Assembly: GCF_004005965.1 (NCBI RefSeq)
Contig: NZ_SACY01000003.1
Span: 518,420 to 582,419, forward strand
DNA from: Sandaracinomonas limnophila
GTDB taxonomy: Bacteria > Bacteroidota > Bacteroidia > Cytophagales > Spirosomataceae
Length of the DNA: 64,000 nt
Reading direction: 5' to 3'
This document shows, piece after piece, positions 8,607 to 18,217 of the stretch. Position numbers and translations under genes: made by a program. The notes below the pieces were generated by a model, which was not told the DNA's origin, made no database searches, and worked only from the letters and a program-made list of their open reading frames with translations. Numbering within the stretch: position 1 is the stretch's first letter; each line of letters opens with the position of its first letter.

Positions 8607-8611
8607 ATTTG
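8604..8611 (+). promoter_or_regulatory. -7 element in front of the aminotransferase gene
   Basis: TAAATTTG overlaps the fmt stop codon and lies 27 nt before the ATG at 8638. The -33 side is only T-rich, so the gene may be read both from here and from fmt. Confidence 0.35.
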
Positions 8612-8637
8612 CGGGTAAATAAACTAAGTATATTAAA

Positions 8638-9837
8638 ATGTCATCATTATTAGCACAAAGGATTCAAGCATTAGAGGAATCTTCTACTCTCGGAATGACC
8701 AAAAAAGCACGTGAATTAGCTGCTCAAGGTCACCAAGTAATCAGTCTTTCTGTTGGAGAGCCTGATTTCAAAACCCCTGCTCATATTTGTGAAGCTGCAA
8801 AGAAAGCCATTGATGATGGTTTTCACGGATACTCTCCAGTTGCGGGTTATCCGGATTTGCGTTTGGCTATTGCTAATAAGTTAAAAAGAGACAATAACTT
8901 AGAGTGGGCATCAGAAAACATTGTAGTTTCTACAGGAGCTAAACATTCCTTAGCAAACGCAATCGCTGCCTTAATTGATCCAGGGGATGAAGTAATTATA
9001 TTTTCTCCTTATTGGGTTTCTTACTCAGAAATGGTGAAATTGGCAGAAGGCACTTCAGTCATTGTTGAAGGCGCTTTTGAAAATAATTTCAAAGTAACTC
9101 CTGAACAATTTGAAGCTGCAATAACTCCAAAAACCAAAATGGTAATGTTTGCATCTCCTAATAATCCAACGGGTTCCGTTTATACAGAATCTGAATTAAG
9201 AGATATCGCCAAAGTGGTTGCTAAACATGAAAAAATATTCGTTTTAGCTGACGAAATTTATGAGTATATTAATTTCACTCCAGGAGGACATTTTTCAATT
9301 GGTTCCATTCCAGAAATCAAAGACCGTGTCATCACGGTAAATGGTGTTGCAAAGGGTCACGCTATGACTGGTTGGAGAATTGGTTTTGTAGCCTGTGCCA
9401 AATGGATTGCTGATGGTATTGAGAAATTACAGGGGCAAGTTACTTCTGGAACAAACTCTATAGCTCAAAAAGCTGCTGTGGCTGCTTTCAATGGTTCTTT
9501 AGACCATGCTTACGAAATGAAAGAGGCGTATGATCGTCGTCGTAAATTAGTAGTTGCTAAATTAAGAGAAATCCCAGGTTTTAAAGTAAACATGCCAGAT
9601 GGTGCATTTTATGCTTTCCCTGACATTTCTTCTTATTTTGGAAAAACTGATGGAAAAACCACAATCAAGGATTCTGACGATTTTTGCAACTGGCTATTAC
9701 AAGAGGCTCATGTGGCAACAGTAGCTGGTTCAGGATTCGGTGCACCTAATTGTATGCGTATTTCTACCGCCGCTGCTGATGCCCAATTGGAAGAAGCTTG
9801 TAATAGAATTGCAAATGCTGTTGCGAAGTTGAAATAG
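8638..9837 (+). CDS. aspC: Class I PLP-dependent aminotransferase, probable aspartate aminotransferase
   Basis: 399 residues of aminotransferase fold type I. SLSVGEPDFKTPAHI near residue 38, SPVAGYPDLRLAIANKL, FASPNNPTGSVY, LADEIYEYINF and VNGVAKGHAMTGWRIGF are family motifs; Lys239 in the last should hold PLP as a Schiff base. The late arginine lies in NCMRISTAA. The subgroup usually transaminates aspartate or aromatic amino acids with 2-oxoglutarate, but substrate range cannot be read from sequence. The stop is followed at once by a GAGAAAC heptamer array and then a clear terminator. Confidence 0.9.
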   Translation: MSSLLAQRIQALEESSTLGMTKKARELAAQGHQVISLSVGEPDFKTPAHICEAAKKAIDDGFHGYSPVAGYPDLRLAIANKLKRDNNLEWASENIVVSTGAKHSLANAIAALIDPGDEVIIFSPYWVSYSEMVKLAEGTSVIVEGAFENNFKVTPEQFEAAITPKTKMVMFASPNNPTGSVYTESELRDIAKVVAKHEKIFVLADEIYEYINFTPGGHFSIGSIPEIKDRVITVNGVAKGHAMTGWRIGFVACAKWIADGIEKLQGQVTSGTNSIAQKAAVAAFNGSLDHAYEMKEAYDRRRKLVVAKLREIPGFKVNMPDGAFYAFPDISSYFGKTDGKTTIKDSDDFCNWLLQEAHVATVAGSGFGAPNCMRISTAAADAQLEEACNRIANAVAKLK

Positions 9838-9871
9838 AGACTAGAGAGAAGAGAAACGAGAAACGAGAAAC
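9837..9871. repeat. Heptamer array (GAGAAAC family)
   Basis: Five 7-bp units from 9837: GAGACTA, GAGAGAA and three GAGAAAC. The first G is the last base of the aminotransferase TAG stop. The sequence is unrelated to the other arrays in the window but keeps the same period. Confidence 0.7.
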
Positions 9872-9903
9872 TAGATTCTTGTAACTTTAAATGATTTTAA
9901 ATA

Positions 9904-9936
9904 AATAGTGAGGGTTAGTCCTTCACTATTTTTTTT
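9904..9936 (+). terminator. Rho-independent terminator after the aminotransferase gene
   Basis: AATAGTGA (9904-9911) pairs with TCACTATT (9923-9930), inner bases GG/CC can add to the stem, and a run of eight T follows. Confidence 0.8.
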
Positions 9937-9954
9937 ATCCCTTACTAAAAGCCT

Positions 9955-9962
9955 TATATTTG
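9955..9962 (+). promoter_or_regulatory. -7 element directly in front of nhaD
   Basis: TATATTTG is separated by only AAT from the ATG at 9966. If it is used, transcription starts on or next to the start codon and the mRNA is leaderless. No -33 match is visible. Confidence 0.4.
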
Positions 9963-9965
9963 AAT

Positions 9966-11225
9966 ATGGAAATATTAGCAGTTATAATTTTTATTTTAGG
10001 CTACCTCGCAATTGCCTTAGAACATCCATTAAAATTAAATAAAACAGCCACTGCACTAGTAACAGGTGTTTTGGTTTGGGTAGTAATTGCTTTGTTAAAA
10101 GGGCAATCGGCAGTTGATGGTTTATCCCACCATTTAGCCTCCTCAGCAGAAATTTTATTTTTTCTTTTAGGGGCAATGACCATCGTAGAATTAGTTGATG
10201 CTCACCAAGGCTTCCGAGTAATTAGCAAATTAATTAAAACAGAAAATCCAGTTAAATTACTTTGGATAAGTGCAATTGCAACCTTTTTTCTATCAGCACT
10301 TTTAGACAATCTTACTACCTCAATTGTTATGATTACTCTGCTGAGAAAACTAATTTCGGAAAAGGAAACAAGGATGTATTATGCAGGTTTAGTCATCATT
10401 GCTGCAAATGCCGGCGGAGCTTGGTCTCCCATTGGAGATGTTACTACTACAATGTTATGGATAGGTGGGCAAATTTCTGCTATTGGCATAATGAAAGCTC
10501 TTATCCTTCCCTCAATTGTGTCACTAGTATTACCGCTACTTTTTTTAAGTTCTAAGGTCAAAAAAATGAAATTAGGAATATCTGCTACTGAGCAAACCTT
10601 AAGTTTAAGTGAAGAAAAAGATGGAAATATAATGCTTTGGGCAGGTTCTTTGAGCCTAATTGCAGTTCCTATTTTTAAAACAATTACACACTTACCTCCT
10701 TACATGGGCATTTTATTGGCATTGGGAATTGTTTGGATCATTTCTGAAATCCTTCATGCTGAAAAAGATGAGGAAGAAAAAAAACCTTTATCAGTTGCAC
10801 ATGCGCTTTCAAAAATTGACACCTCAAGCATTTTGTTTTTCTTGGGAATTTTATTGGCCATCGGAGCCTTAGAAAGTCAAGGATATTTAGAACAATTAGC
10901 TGTTTTCTTACAAAATACTGTGGGAAACCAAAATATTATTGTTATCCTGATTGGAATTGCATCTTCTATTGTTGACAATGTTCCTTTGGTTGCAGCTACC
11001 ATGGGAATGTACTCAATAACAGATTTTCCAATAGACCATCAACTCTGGGAATTTATCGCGTTTTGTGCAGGCACTGGAGGTAGTTTGTTAATCATAGGCT
11101 CTGCAGCTGGAGTTGCAGTTATGGGAATGGAAAACATCTCCTTTGGATGGTATCTTAAAAAAATAACTCTAATTGGATTTTTAGGATATCTTGCAGGTGC
11201 TCTAACCTATTTAGCCTTAATTTAG
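9966..11225 (+). CDS. nhaD: NhaD-type sodium/proton antiporter
   Basis: About 419 residues with 11-13 hydrophobic segments, an inner-membrane transporter of the ion transporter superfamily. FFLSALLDNLTTSIVMITLLRK and AANAGGAWSPIGDVTTTML carry the Asp, Asn and Thr residues conserved in NhaD; a second inverted half shows ASSIVDNVPLVAATMGM and GTGGSLLIIGSAAG. It expels Na+ or Li+ in exchange for H+. An in-frame TTG at 9960 would add two residues; I prefer the ATG because of the adjacent -7 box. Its 3' end overlaps the convergent PAP2 gene by 9 bases. Confidence 0.93.
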   Translation: MEILAVIIFILGYLAIALEHPLKLNKTATALVTGVLVWVVIALLKGQSAVDGLSHHLASSAEILFFLLGAMTIVELVDAHQGFRVISKLIKTENPVKLLWISAIATFFLSALLDNLTTSIVMITLLRKLISEKETRMYYAGLVIIAANAGGAWSPIGDVTTTMLWIGGQISAIGIMKALILPSIVSLVLPLLFLSSKVKKMKLGISATEQTLSLSEEKDGNIMLWAGSLSLIAVPIFKTITHLPPYMGILLALGIVWIISEILHAEKDEEEKKPLSVAHALSKIDTSSILFFLGILLAIGALESQGYLEQLAVFLQNTVGNQNIIVILIGIASSIVDNVPLVAATMGMYSITDFPIDHQLWEFIAFCAGTGGSLLIIGSAAGVAVMGMENISFGWYLKKITLIGFLGYLAGALTYLALI

Positions 11226-11924
11226 ATCCCAGGTTAATTGTACAGCATATAACTGGTTTCCAACAATTGGGTTCAATTGAAAAGCATGTTTGTTGTGAAA
11301 TTTTGATTTATATTTATCCCAAATCATTGTGCCCAATTCTGCAGAAGCTATGCCGATGCCGGCACCTACCAAAACATCTGAAACCCAATGTGCATTGTTG
11401 GCAACTCTAAGGGCACCAGTAGTTGTTGCCAATCCATATCCAAGCACTGCCAACCAGGGTTGAGAATCTTTCACCTCCTTTGCAAGCAGGTGTGCACCAA
11501 AAAAGGCAGTAGTGGTATGCCCAGAAGGAAATGAATGTTCTCCGCCATCTGGTCGCTTGATCTCCAAAGTTCTTTTTAGACCTTGTGTTATTCCCACATA
11601 TAAAACAGTTCCAATGGCAAATCGGGCTAATTTATCCTGCCTATTTTTTTTATCACTTGAAGCCAAACTCAATCCTACATTTATCAAGATAGGTGTATAT
11701 TGCAAAAAATCATCTGCATTTGTGTGGAAGTTTTGTAAATTATTGTCATGAAAACTTACTTGATTTTGTTTAAATTGGTCTGAACTTGCAACAATTCCTA
11801 AACCGACCAAAGTACTTGGAATCACCCACCAATTTTTGTTTTTCAAACTGGATTGGGCAGAATTTTGAAATTGAATCCCCAACAAAATCAATAAAATAAG
11901 TACTTTTTTCATCTTTTTATTCAT
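11217..11924 (-). CDS. PAP2-family membrane-associated phosphatase
   Basis: 235 residues. A signal peptide-like segment (about residues 5-23) is followed by the three acid-phosphatase motifs of PAP2: LKRTLEIKRPDGGEHS, FPSGHTTTAF with the PSGH catalytic His, and RVANNAHWVSDVLVG with the second His and Asp. Such enzymes dephosphorylate lipid pyrophosphates such as undecaprenyl-PP or phosphatidate outside the inner membrane; the exact substrate is not readable. Its start overlaps the end of the TlpA-like gene by 8 bases, so the two are probably cotranscribed and coupled. Confidence 0.88.
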   Translation of the reverse strand: MNKKMKKVLILLILLGIQFQNSAQSSLKNKNWWVIPSTLVGLGIVASSDQFKQNQVSFHDNNLQNFHTNADDFLQYTPILINVGLSLASSDKKNRQDKLARFAIGTVLYVGITQGLKRTLEIKRPDGGEHSFPSGHTTTAFFGAHLLAKEVKDSQPWLAVLGYGLATTTGALRVANNAHWVSDVLVGAGIGIASAELGTMIWDKYKSKFHNKHAFQLNPIVGNQLYAVQLTWDLN

Positions 11925-13140
11925 TCAATAATTTTTGAATCGTTTTTTCGAATTCATGTATCCAATCCTGATAATATTGGCCCGTTCCTGGACCAGAGAA
12001 ACCTGTATGTATTTCACGAACTATCCCTTTTTTATCGATAATAAAAGTAGTAGGATAGCCATTTAATTTATCAATTTCGGGCAGGACCTTCGCGATGGTT
12101 TCTTCATTAGGAAGACCGGCAAATAAAATTGGGTAATTGATCCCAACTTTTTTCCTAAAGTTATCAATTTTTGGCCCAGAAACTGCCATATCCGCTGAAT
12201 ATTCAAATGCTAAACCAATCATTTCTAATCCTTTGGATTTATTTTTATTATAAAAAGGAGATAAGTACCTTGACTCATCTAGGCAATTAGGACACCAAGA
12301 GCCCATTAGTTCAAGGACTACCACTTTATTTTTAAATTTTTCGTCCGACAATTTTACGATTTCTCCTGTAGTACTTGGCAAGGCGAAATTTAAGGTATTG
12401 AAACCTGATTTCAATTGTGTTAAGGTTTTTAAATCAGGCAAAGAAGCCTTGGGGTCTAAGAAACCTTTAATTTCCCGTTTGCCGGCAAGTCCGGAATAGA
12501 ACATCCCCGAGAAGGTGTTTTTTTGAATTTTAGCCTTCATGAGCATCACAGCAGATCCATCGAAATAACTCATCAGCAAACTGTCTCCAATGATATTTCC
12601 TTGTAAAAATCTGTAATCTCCTGAGGTACGCAAAAATGTGCCTGTAACCTTATTACCCGATTGCTCAAAAACACCAACACCCAGACTTGGTTTGTTGGGG
12701 TCGTCGTAAAAATTAGTTTTCCATTTGCCTTGAGCGGAAATTGTTGAAACGTTATTTGCAAAAAACCTTTCTTCAGACCCAAATTTTGCTTCAACAGCTA
12801 ATTTTCCCAAAACGTTTCCATTTCGTTTTTTTATCCAAAAGCCATTTAAAAGTTCTGAGGATTTTATTGAGAAGACTAATTCTGAATCATATAAATCAAA
12901 AGGAATCACTAAGGAATCATTTCTGAAAAATGCATCCCCTAAAGAAAACTTTTCAGCTCCATTCTGAATTTGTAGCGGAATTTTTCCGTTTACTTCGTTT
13001 TTTAAAATAAAATTAAAAGGTAATTGACCTCCAATACTGCGAATTTCACCTCTCCAAGGACCTGCTTTCAGAATTGCTTTTTGTCCAAAATTTGCAAAAC
13101 TTATGCAACAAATAAGCCAAATTAAATTAATTTTCTTCAC
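11917..13140 (-). CDS. Periplasmic TlpA-like thiol-disulfide oxidoreductase with N-terminal beta domain
   Basis: 407 residues. A signal peptide (residues 1-19) precedes about 220 residues of beta-rich sequence of the kind found fused to thioredoxins in Bacteroidota. The last 140 residues are a TlpA/AhpC-like thioredoxin fold: GSWCPNCLDES with the redox pair Cys283 and Cys286, and the cis-proline loop NGYPTTFIIDKKG. It should act in the periplasm as a reductant or isomerase of disulfides. It is the first gene of a two-gene unit with the PAP2 phosphatase and is divergent from the dcw cluster. Confidence 0.86.
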   Translation of the reverse strand: MKKINLIWLICCISFANFGQKAILKAGPWRGEIRSIGGQLPFNFILKNEVNGKIPLQIQNGAEKFSLGDAFFRNDSLVIPFDLYDSELVFSIKSSELLNGFWIKKRNGNVLGKLAVEAKFGSEERFFANNVSTISAQGKWKTNFYDDPNKPSLGVGVFEQSGNKVTGTFLRTSGDYRFLQGNIIGDSLLMSYFDGSAVMLMKAKIQKNTFSGMFYSGLAGKREIKGFLDPKASLPDLKTLTQLKSGFNTLNFALPSTTGEIVKLSDEKFKNKVVVLELMGSWCPNCLDESRYLSPFYNKNKSKGLEMIGLAFEYSADMAVSGPKIDNFRKKVGINYPILFAGLPNEETIAKVLPEIDKLNGYPTTFIIDKKGIVREIHTGFSGPGTGQYYQDWIHEFEKTIQKLLNE

Positions 13141-13241
13141 TGAATTTTCATTTAAAAGTGTAAAGATAATTTAAAAGAAAAGTCATTTAAAAAAATGTGA
13201 CAAAAATGAAAAAAAATAAAGTAAAGCATCGGCAAATTTTG

Positions 13242-13249
13242 TAAATTTG
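13242..13249 (+). promoter_or_regulatory. -7 element of the dcw cluster promoter
   Basis: TAAATTTG, 25 nt before the GTG start of rsmH. A TTTTG lies directly next to it rather than at the -33 distance, so the promoter is only partly consensus. Confidence 0.4.
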
Positions 13250-13274
13250 ATAGTAAATCATCCATTTTTTTTCT

Positions 13275-14183
13275 GTGAGTAATTACCATATTTCCATCAT
13301 GCTGGACGAATGCCTAGAAGGGCTAAATATTCAACCGAATGGAGTCTATGTGGATGTCACGTTTGGAGGAGGTGGACATTCAAAAGCCATCTTATCTAAA
13401 TTAGGTCCTGAAGGAAGATTAATAGCATTTGACCAAGACCCTGATGCTTGGCAAGAAGCAGAAAAAATAGATGATGAGCGTTTTTTATTAATCACTGCAA
13501 ATTTCCGGTATTTAGAAAAATACCTGAGGGTGCATGGGATTAAAGAAGTTAATGGCATTTTGGCCGATTTCGGAGTCTCTTCCCATCAATTGGACGCAGC
13601 AGAAAGAGGTTTTTCTACTAGATTTTCAGGGCCATTAGACATGCGGATGGGTCCATCAGCATCTATGGATGCAGCAGAGGTTTTAAATAATTACACTGCA
13701 AAGGATTTACAAAAAATCTTTGGCATGTATGGAGAGATAAAAAATGCTAAAACTCTGGCTGAAGCGGTTGTTTTTCAAAGAAATGTTAAACCCTTAAAAA
13801 CAACGGAAGATTTTAAACAAATCTTAAATAAATTAGCCCCTCGACATAGAGAATTTAAATATTTCGCACAAGCATTTCAAGCTGTACGAATAGAGGTTAA
13901 TAAAGAGCTACAGGTTATTGAAGAATTCTTAGAGCAATGCCCTAGAGTATTAGCAAAAGATGGCAGACTGGTTATTTTATCCTTTCATTCTTTGGAAGAT
14001 CGTTTGGTTAAAAACTTTATCAAAGCGGGCAATGTTGAAGGTAAGGAGGATAAAAATATATTTGGAGTTGTAAATAAGCCTTTGGAGTCGGTCACTCGAA
14101 AACCAATTGTTGCCTCTGACGAAGAAAACAAAGTGAATTCGCGCGCTAGAAGTGCTAAATTAAGAATTGCATATAAGAATTGA
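13275..14183 (+). CDS. rsmH: 16S rRNA (cytosine1402-N4)-methyltransferase
   Basis: 302 residues starting at a GTG; the reading MSNYHISIMLDECLEGL matches the family N-terminus, whereas the next ATG would cut into it. VDVTFGGGGHSKAIL is the SAM-binding motif, and GILADFGVSSHQLD, FSTRFSGPLDMRMG, AFQAVRIEVNKEL and LSFHSLEDRLVK are RsmH blocks. It methylates C1402 in the decoding centre. First gene of the dcw cluster; mraZ, normally upstream, is absent here. Confidence 0.96.
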   Translation: MSNYHISIMLDECLEGLNIQPNGVYVDVTFGGGGHSKAILSKLGPEGRLIAFDQDPDAWQEAEKIDDERFLLITANFRYLEKYLRVHGIKEVNGILADFGVSSHQLDAAERGFSTRFSGPLDMRMGPSASMDAAEVLNNYTAKDLQKIFGMYGEIKNAKTLAEAVVFQRNVKPLKTTEDFKQILNKLAPRHREFKYFAQAFQAVRIEVNKELQVIEEFLEQCPRVLAKDGRLVILSFHSLEDRLVKNFIKAGNVEGKEDKNIFGVVNKPLESVTRKPIVASDEENKVNSRARSAKLRIAYKN

Positions 14184-14184
14184 T

Positions 14185-14568
14185 ATGGCAAAAAATTTAA
14201 ACAATTCAACAGGAGCAAAGGGGAATTCAAGACCTTCCTCTGGAGATATTTGGGACCTAATGTTCAATATTGACCATTTGACAAATGGTCAATTACCCAA
14301 ACGTCTATTGGCAAAATTAGCATTCCTTACAGGTTTGATTACTATCTACATATATTATTCAACCCTTGCCGATGGAAATATACACCAAATTGCCAAAGTG
14401 ACAGCAGAAGTGGAAGAGGTGCGAGCAGACTACACCACTCAAAAGGCTGAATACATGAAATCCAGCAAACAAAGTTTTTTGGCAGAAGAGGTAAAAAAAT
14501 ATGGCATGAACACCTCCTTAATTCCGCCTACAAAATTAGTAATTAACAAAGAAATCAAAGAACAATAA
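14185..14568 (+). CDS. FtsL-like cell division protein
   Basis: About 127 residues from the ATG at 14185, one base after the rsmH stop. A TTG 18 bases earlier would overlap rsmH and is less likely. The protein has a cytoplasmic N-terminus, one membrane segment (about residues 46-65, LAKLAFLTGLITIYIYYSTL) and a predicted periplasmic coiled coil, the FtsL layout. Position between rsmH and ftsI supports the call, since sequence identity in FtsL proteins is low. It would bridge FtsQ and FtsB-type partners in the divisome. Confidence 0.8.
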   Translation: MAKNLNNSTGAKGNSRPSSGDIWDLMFNIDHLTNGQLPKRLLAKLAFLTGLITIYIYYSTLADGNIHQIAKVTAEVEEVRADYTTQKAEYMKSSKQSFLAEEVKKYGMNTSLIPPTKLVINKEIKEQ

Positions 14569-14569
14569 A

Positions 14570-16705
14570 ATGGCCAATTTAGGATCAAAAGGGATAAAGG
14601 CTGAAATAAATAATCGATTTAGAGTATTTATTCTCTTAATAACTTTGTTTTTTTTCTTGCTAATGTTCTTCCTATTTAAAATTATTTTTATTCAAGGAGA
14701 AGAATATAGAAAAGAGGCTGCAAATACCTACATAAAGGAAAGAAGTATTGTGGCCACCCGTGGAAACATTTACTCATCTGATGGAAGCTTATTGGTTACC
14801 TCTTTACCCAAATACAAATTAGGCATTGACCCAACGGTTTACAATAGAGAACCAGGAAGTACTATTTATAACAAAAATATTGATGCATTAGCTGCAGCTT
14901 TGTCAGATTTCTACAAAGATAAAAGTCCGGAAGAATATAAAAACAAAATTGATCTGGCTAGAAAAAACAAGAAAAAGTATCTATTGATTAATAATCGATT
15001 ATTGGATTTTCAAGAAAGAAAAAGAATTTTAAAATTTCCACTTTTTAGGGAAAGAAAAGGTGATGCGACGAAAACTGGGGTCGTTTTTGACAAGGTTAAT
15101 GTGCGATACGCTCCTTTTGGACAAATGGCGTACCGAACCATTGGCTATTTAAAAGACAAAAAAGCTGTAGGTTTAGAAGCTGCATTCGATAAAGAATTAC
15201 GTGGAATTGCAGGAGTAGGTTTATTTGAAAAGATGGACAAAAACACTTGGAGACCCATTGAAAACAATGAAGAAACGGTCCCTACTCCAGGCTATGATTT
15301 ACATACTACAATAGATATCAACATTCAGGATATCGTTGAAACAGCATTGAAAAATGGTTTGACCAACTTTAAAGGCAACTATGCCGTTGGAATTGTCATG
15401 GAAACAGCCACAGGTGAAATTAAGGCCTTGTCGAATATGTCAAAAAGCACTTTATCAGCAAGTGGTTACATGGAAACACAAAATCATGCCATCGATACCA
15501 GAAACGACCCTGGTTCAGTTTTTAAATTACCCTCCATGATGGCAATGATGGAAGAAGATGGTTTGGAATTGAATGAAATGATTAATGTTGGAGGGGACAG
15601 ATGTATGTTTTTTGGCAGGTGGATGTCTGACTCCCATGCCATGGGAACAGCTTCCGTGGAAAAAATCATTGAGAGTTCTTCGAATATCGGAACCATGAAA
15701 TTGATGCAAAGGACTTTTGGAGGCAAAGGTGCTAAATATTATGATTACCTAAAAAAATTCCATTTAATTGATCCGATTGGATTTCAAATAAAATCTGCGA
15801 ATGAAAAACCTGTATTTATTCACCCAAGTAAATGGCATGGAGGTTATATGCTTTGGGCAGCAGTAGGATATTCAACAAGTTATACTCCTCTATCCATCAT
15901 TAGTTTCTACAATGCAATTGCAAATAAAGGATATTGGGTACAACCTTTAATTGTTAAATATGCTAAAAGAGGTGGAGAAATCATGATTGACTACACTAAA
16001 AGTCAACAAAGAGATTCTAGCCCACTCTGTTCAAGTAAAACTTTAGGTAAACTCCAAACCATGCTTGAGGGTGTGGTTACTCAAGGTACTGCCACCAATA
16101 TAAAAGGCTCTGTGTATGGAATTGCTGGAAAATCTGGTACTGCTCAAAAAGTAGCTGCAGGTGGGGGTTATACGAATAAATATTATGTAACTTTTGTAGG
16201 TTATTTCCCAGCAAAAAATCCAAAATATACAGTTTTAGTAACCATGGATAGCCCAGAAGGTGGCACTAAAGAAACCAATTCTCGACAAGTAACGGCTCCT
16301 GTTTTCAAGGAAATTTCTGACAATATTTATGCACAAGACATGAAATTGCAGAAAAAATTAAGCGGCATTTTACCTGATTCTGTAAATAATAACAAACTAA
16401 GTCATACACTACATCCTGTTGATCAGGATATTTTATATTCAAGTTTAGGCTTACCTAAATTTGACTCGGATGGCAAGTGGGTAAAGTTTTCATTGGATAA
16501 AAAAATGGCAATCAATCAGGCTATTTCGAATCCTGCTAAAACAGTACCAGCAGTTATTGGAATGAATTTAAGAGATGCCATTTTTGCCTTAGAAAATAGA
16601 GGACTAAAAGTAAGAGCACATGGAAAAGGTGTTGTAATTTCTCAAACACTTGTGGCTGGTAGCCCTTACCAAAAAGGTGCACAAATTGATCTTCAACTGA
16701 ACTAA
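14570..16705 (+). CDS. ftsI: Septal peptidoglycan transpeptidase (FtsI/PBP3, SpoVD-like) with PASTA domain
   Basis: 711 residues. One N-terminal membrane anchor (about 17-40), a PBP dimerisation domain (about 55-230) and a transpeptidase domain. The catalytic Ser is Ser316 in GSVFK (SxxK), followed by the SSN triad in ESSSNIG and the KSGTA box at Lys521. The last 60 residues (VPAVIGMNLRDAIFALENRG to IDLQLN) form a PASTA domain, making it SpoVD-like. It cross-links septal peptidoglycan in the periplasm. It lies one base after ftsL and one base before murE. Confidence 0.94.
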   Translation: MANLGSKGIKAEINNRFRVFILLITLFFFLLMFFLFKIIFIQGEEYRKEAANTYIKERSIVATRGNIYSSDGSLLVTSLPKYKLGIDPTVYNREPGSTIYNKNIDALAAALSDFYKDKSPEEYKNKIDLARKNKKKYLLINNRLLDFQERKRILKFPLFRERKGDATKTGVVFDKVNVRYAPFGQMAYRTIGYLKDKKAVGLEAAFDKELRGIAGVGLFEKMDKNTWRPIENNEETVPTPGYDLHTTIDINIQDIVETALKNGLTNFKGNYAVGIVMETATGEIKALSNMSKSTLSASGYMETQNHAIDTRNDPGSVFKLPSMMAMMEEDGLELNEMINVGGDRCMFFGRWMSDSHAMGTASVEKIIESSSNIGTMKLMQRTFGGKGAKYYDYLKKFHLIDPIGFQIKSANEKPVFIHPSKWHGGYMLWAAVGYSTSYTPLSIISFYNAIANKGYWVQPLIVKYAKRGGEIMIDYTKSQQRDSSPLCSSKTLGKLQTMLEGVVTQGTATNIKGSVYGIAGKSGTAQKVAAGGGYTNKYYVTFVGYFPAKNPKYTVLVTMDSPEGGTKETNSRQVTAPVFKEISDNIYAQDMKLQKKLSGILPDSVNNNKLSHTLHPVDQDILYSSLGLPKFDSDGKWVKFSLDKKMAINQAISNPAKTVPAVIGMNLRDAIFALENRGLKVRAHGKGVVISQTLVAGSPYQKGAQIDLQLN

Positions 16706-16706
16706 T

Positions 16707-18152
16707 ATGAACTTTTTTTCATTATTTTCAAACAATTATCCGATTCAAACTTTAGGTGAAAATCAAGAAATTTCAACATTATGTTTTGATTCAAGACAAG
16801 CAAAGGAAGGCAGTGTTTTTTTTGCAATTCCGGGCACGCAGGTTGATGGGCACCAATTTATTCCACAAGTAATTGAATCAGGTTGTAAGGCCTTTGTCGT
16901 TGAAAGAATGCCTGATAACATCCCCGCCAATATTTCTATAATCCAGGTTAAAGATGCCAATGAGGCATTGGCTGAGGCAGCCAAATCCTTTTATGGAAAT
17001 CCTTCCCAAAAAGTTAATTTGGTGGGAATAACTGGCACAAATGGGAAAACAACCACAGTAACTTTATTATATGATTTATTCACACAGCTGGGAAACCGTT
17101 GCGGCCTAATTTCAACCGTTCAAAATAAAATAAATGGGCAAATAATTCCTTCAACTCACACCACCCCTGATGCATTGCAATTAAATAAATTGTTAGCAGA
17201 GATGGTCCAAGCTGGCTGTACGCATATTTTCATGGAGGTAAGTTCTCATGCGGTGGTTCAGAAGAGAATACATGGACTAACCTTTAAAGTGGGGATTTTT
17301 TCCAATATTACTCGAGATCATTTAGACTTTCATCAAACATTTGACGAATACATTAAGGCAAAAAAAGGATTTTTTGACGCATTGGGCAAAGATTCATTTG
17401 CCTTAACGAATGTGGATGACAAGCGAGGAGAGGTAATGCTACAAAATACGAAGGCACAAAAAAAGACCTTCGGGATTTTAAATATTGCCGACTTCAAAGG
17501 GAAAGTTTTGGCAAATGAGATCACTGGACTTCAGTTGGATTTCGACAAAAAAACTTTTCATGCCCAATTGATTGGCAATTTTAATGCCTATAATTTATTA
17601 TGCATTTATGCAACGGCGATTTTATTAGGTGAAAAACAAGAGGAAGTAATCTTACAATTATCTACCCTTCGAACTGCCCCAGGCCGATTTGAACAATTTG
17701 TTGGTAGGGATGGTAAAATGGCCATTGTAGATTATGCACACACACCAGATGCTTTAGAAAATGTTCTTAAAACCATTCAGGCAATTCGGAATAAAACGCA
17801 GAAAATAATAACAGTTGTAGGTTGTGGTGGTAATCGAGATAGCGGAAAAAGACCCATTATGGCAGAAATATCTGCTCAATTGAGTGATTATGTTGTTTTA
17901 ACATCTGATAATCCTCGATTAGAGAATCCGGAGGTTATTTTGTCTCAAATGGAAGCTGGCATCCCTAAAGAAAAGAAATTGGCTTATAAAATCATTTCGG
18001 ACAGACATTTAGCAATTGAAAAGGCAATAAGTGAAATTGCACAAGCCAATGACATTGTTTTAGTGGCGGGGAAAGGTCATGAGACTTACCAAGATATTCA
18101 AGGAGTAAAGCATCATTTTGATGACAAAGAAGAGGTAAACAAATGGCTTTAG
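16707..18152 (+). CDS. murE: UDP-MurNAc-L-Ala-D-Glu:meso-diaminopimelate ligase
   Basis: 481 residues with the three Mur ligase domains. The ATP loop is GITGTNGKTTTVTLLYD near residue 110; SSHAVVQKRIHGL and NITRDHLDFH belong to the central domain. TSDNPRLENPE near 398 holds DNPR, the motif associated with meso-DAP rather than lysine addition, so the cell wall should be of the A1-gamma type. It acts in the cytosol, third step of stem-peptide building. Start ATG one base after the ftsI stop. Confidence 0.96.
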   Translation: MNFFSLFSNNYPIQTLGENQEISTLCFDSRQAKEGSVFFAIPGTQVDGHQFIPQVIESGCKAFVVERMPDNIPANISIIQVKDANEALAEAAKSFYGNPSQKVNLVGITGTNGKTTTVTLLYDLFTQLGNRCGLISTVQNKINGQIIPSTHTTPDALQLNKLLAEMVQAGCTHIFMEVSSHAVVQKRIHGLTFKVGIFSNITRDHLDFHQTFDEYIKAKKGFFDALGKDSFALTNVDDKRGEVMLQNTKAQKKTFGILNIADFKGKVLANEITGLQLDFDKKTFHAQLIGNFNAYNLLCIYATAILLGEKQEEVILQLSTLRTAPGRFEQFVGRDGKMAIVDYAHTPDALENVLKTIQAIRNKTQKIITVVGCGGNRDSGKRPIMAEISAQLSDYVVLTSDNPRLENPEVILSQMEAGIPKEKKLAYKIISDRHLAIEKAISEIAQANDIVLVAGKGHETYQDIQGVKHHFDDKEEVNKWL

Positions 18153-18217
18153 GCTTAAATAAGGAATTTTAGGATTTTTTTTGCATTTTTGTTCTTTCAA
18201 TTCAAAAACCCAAGGCT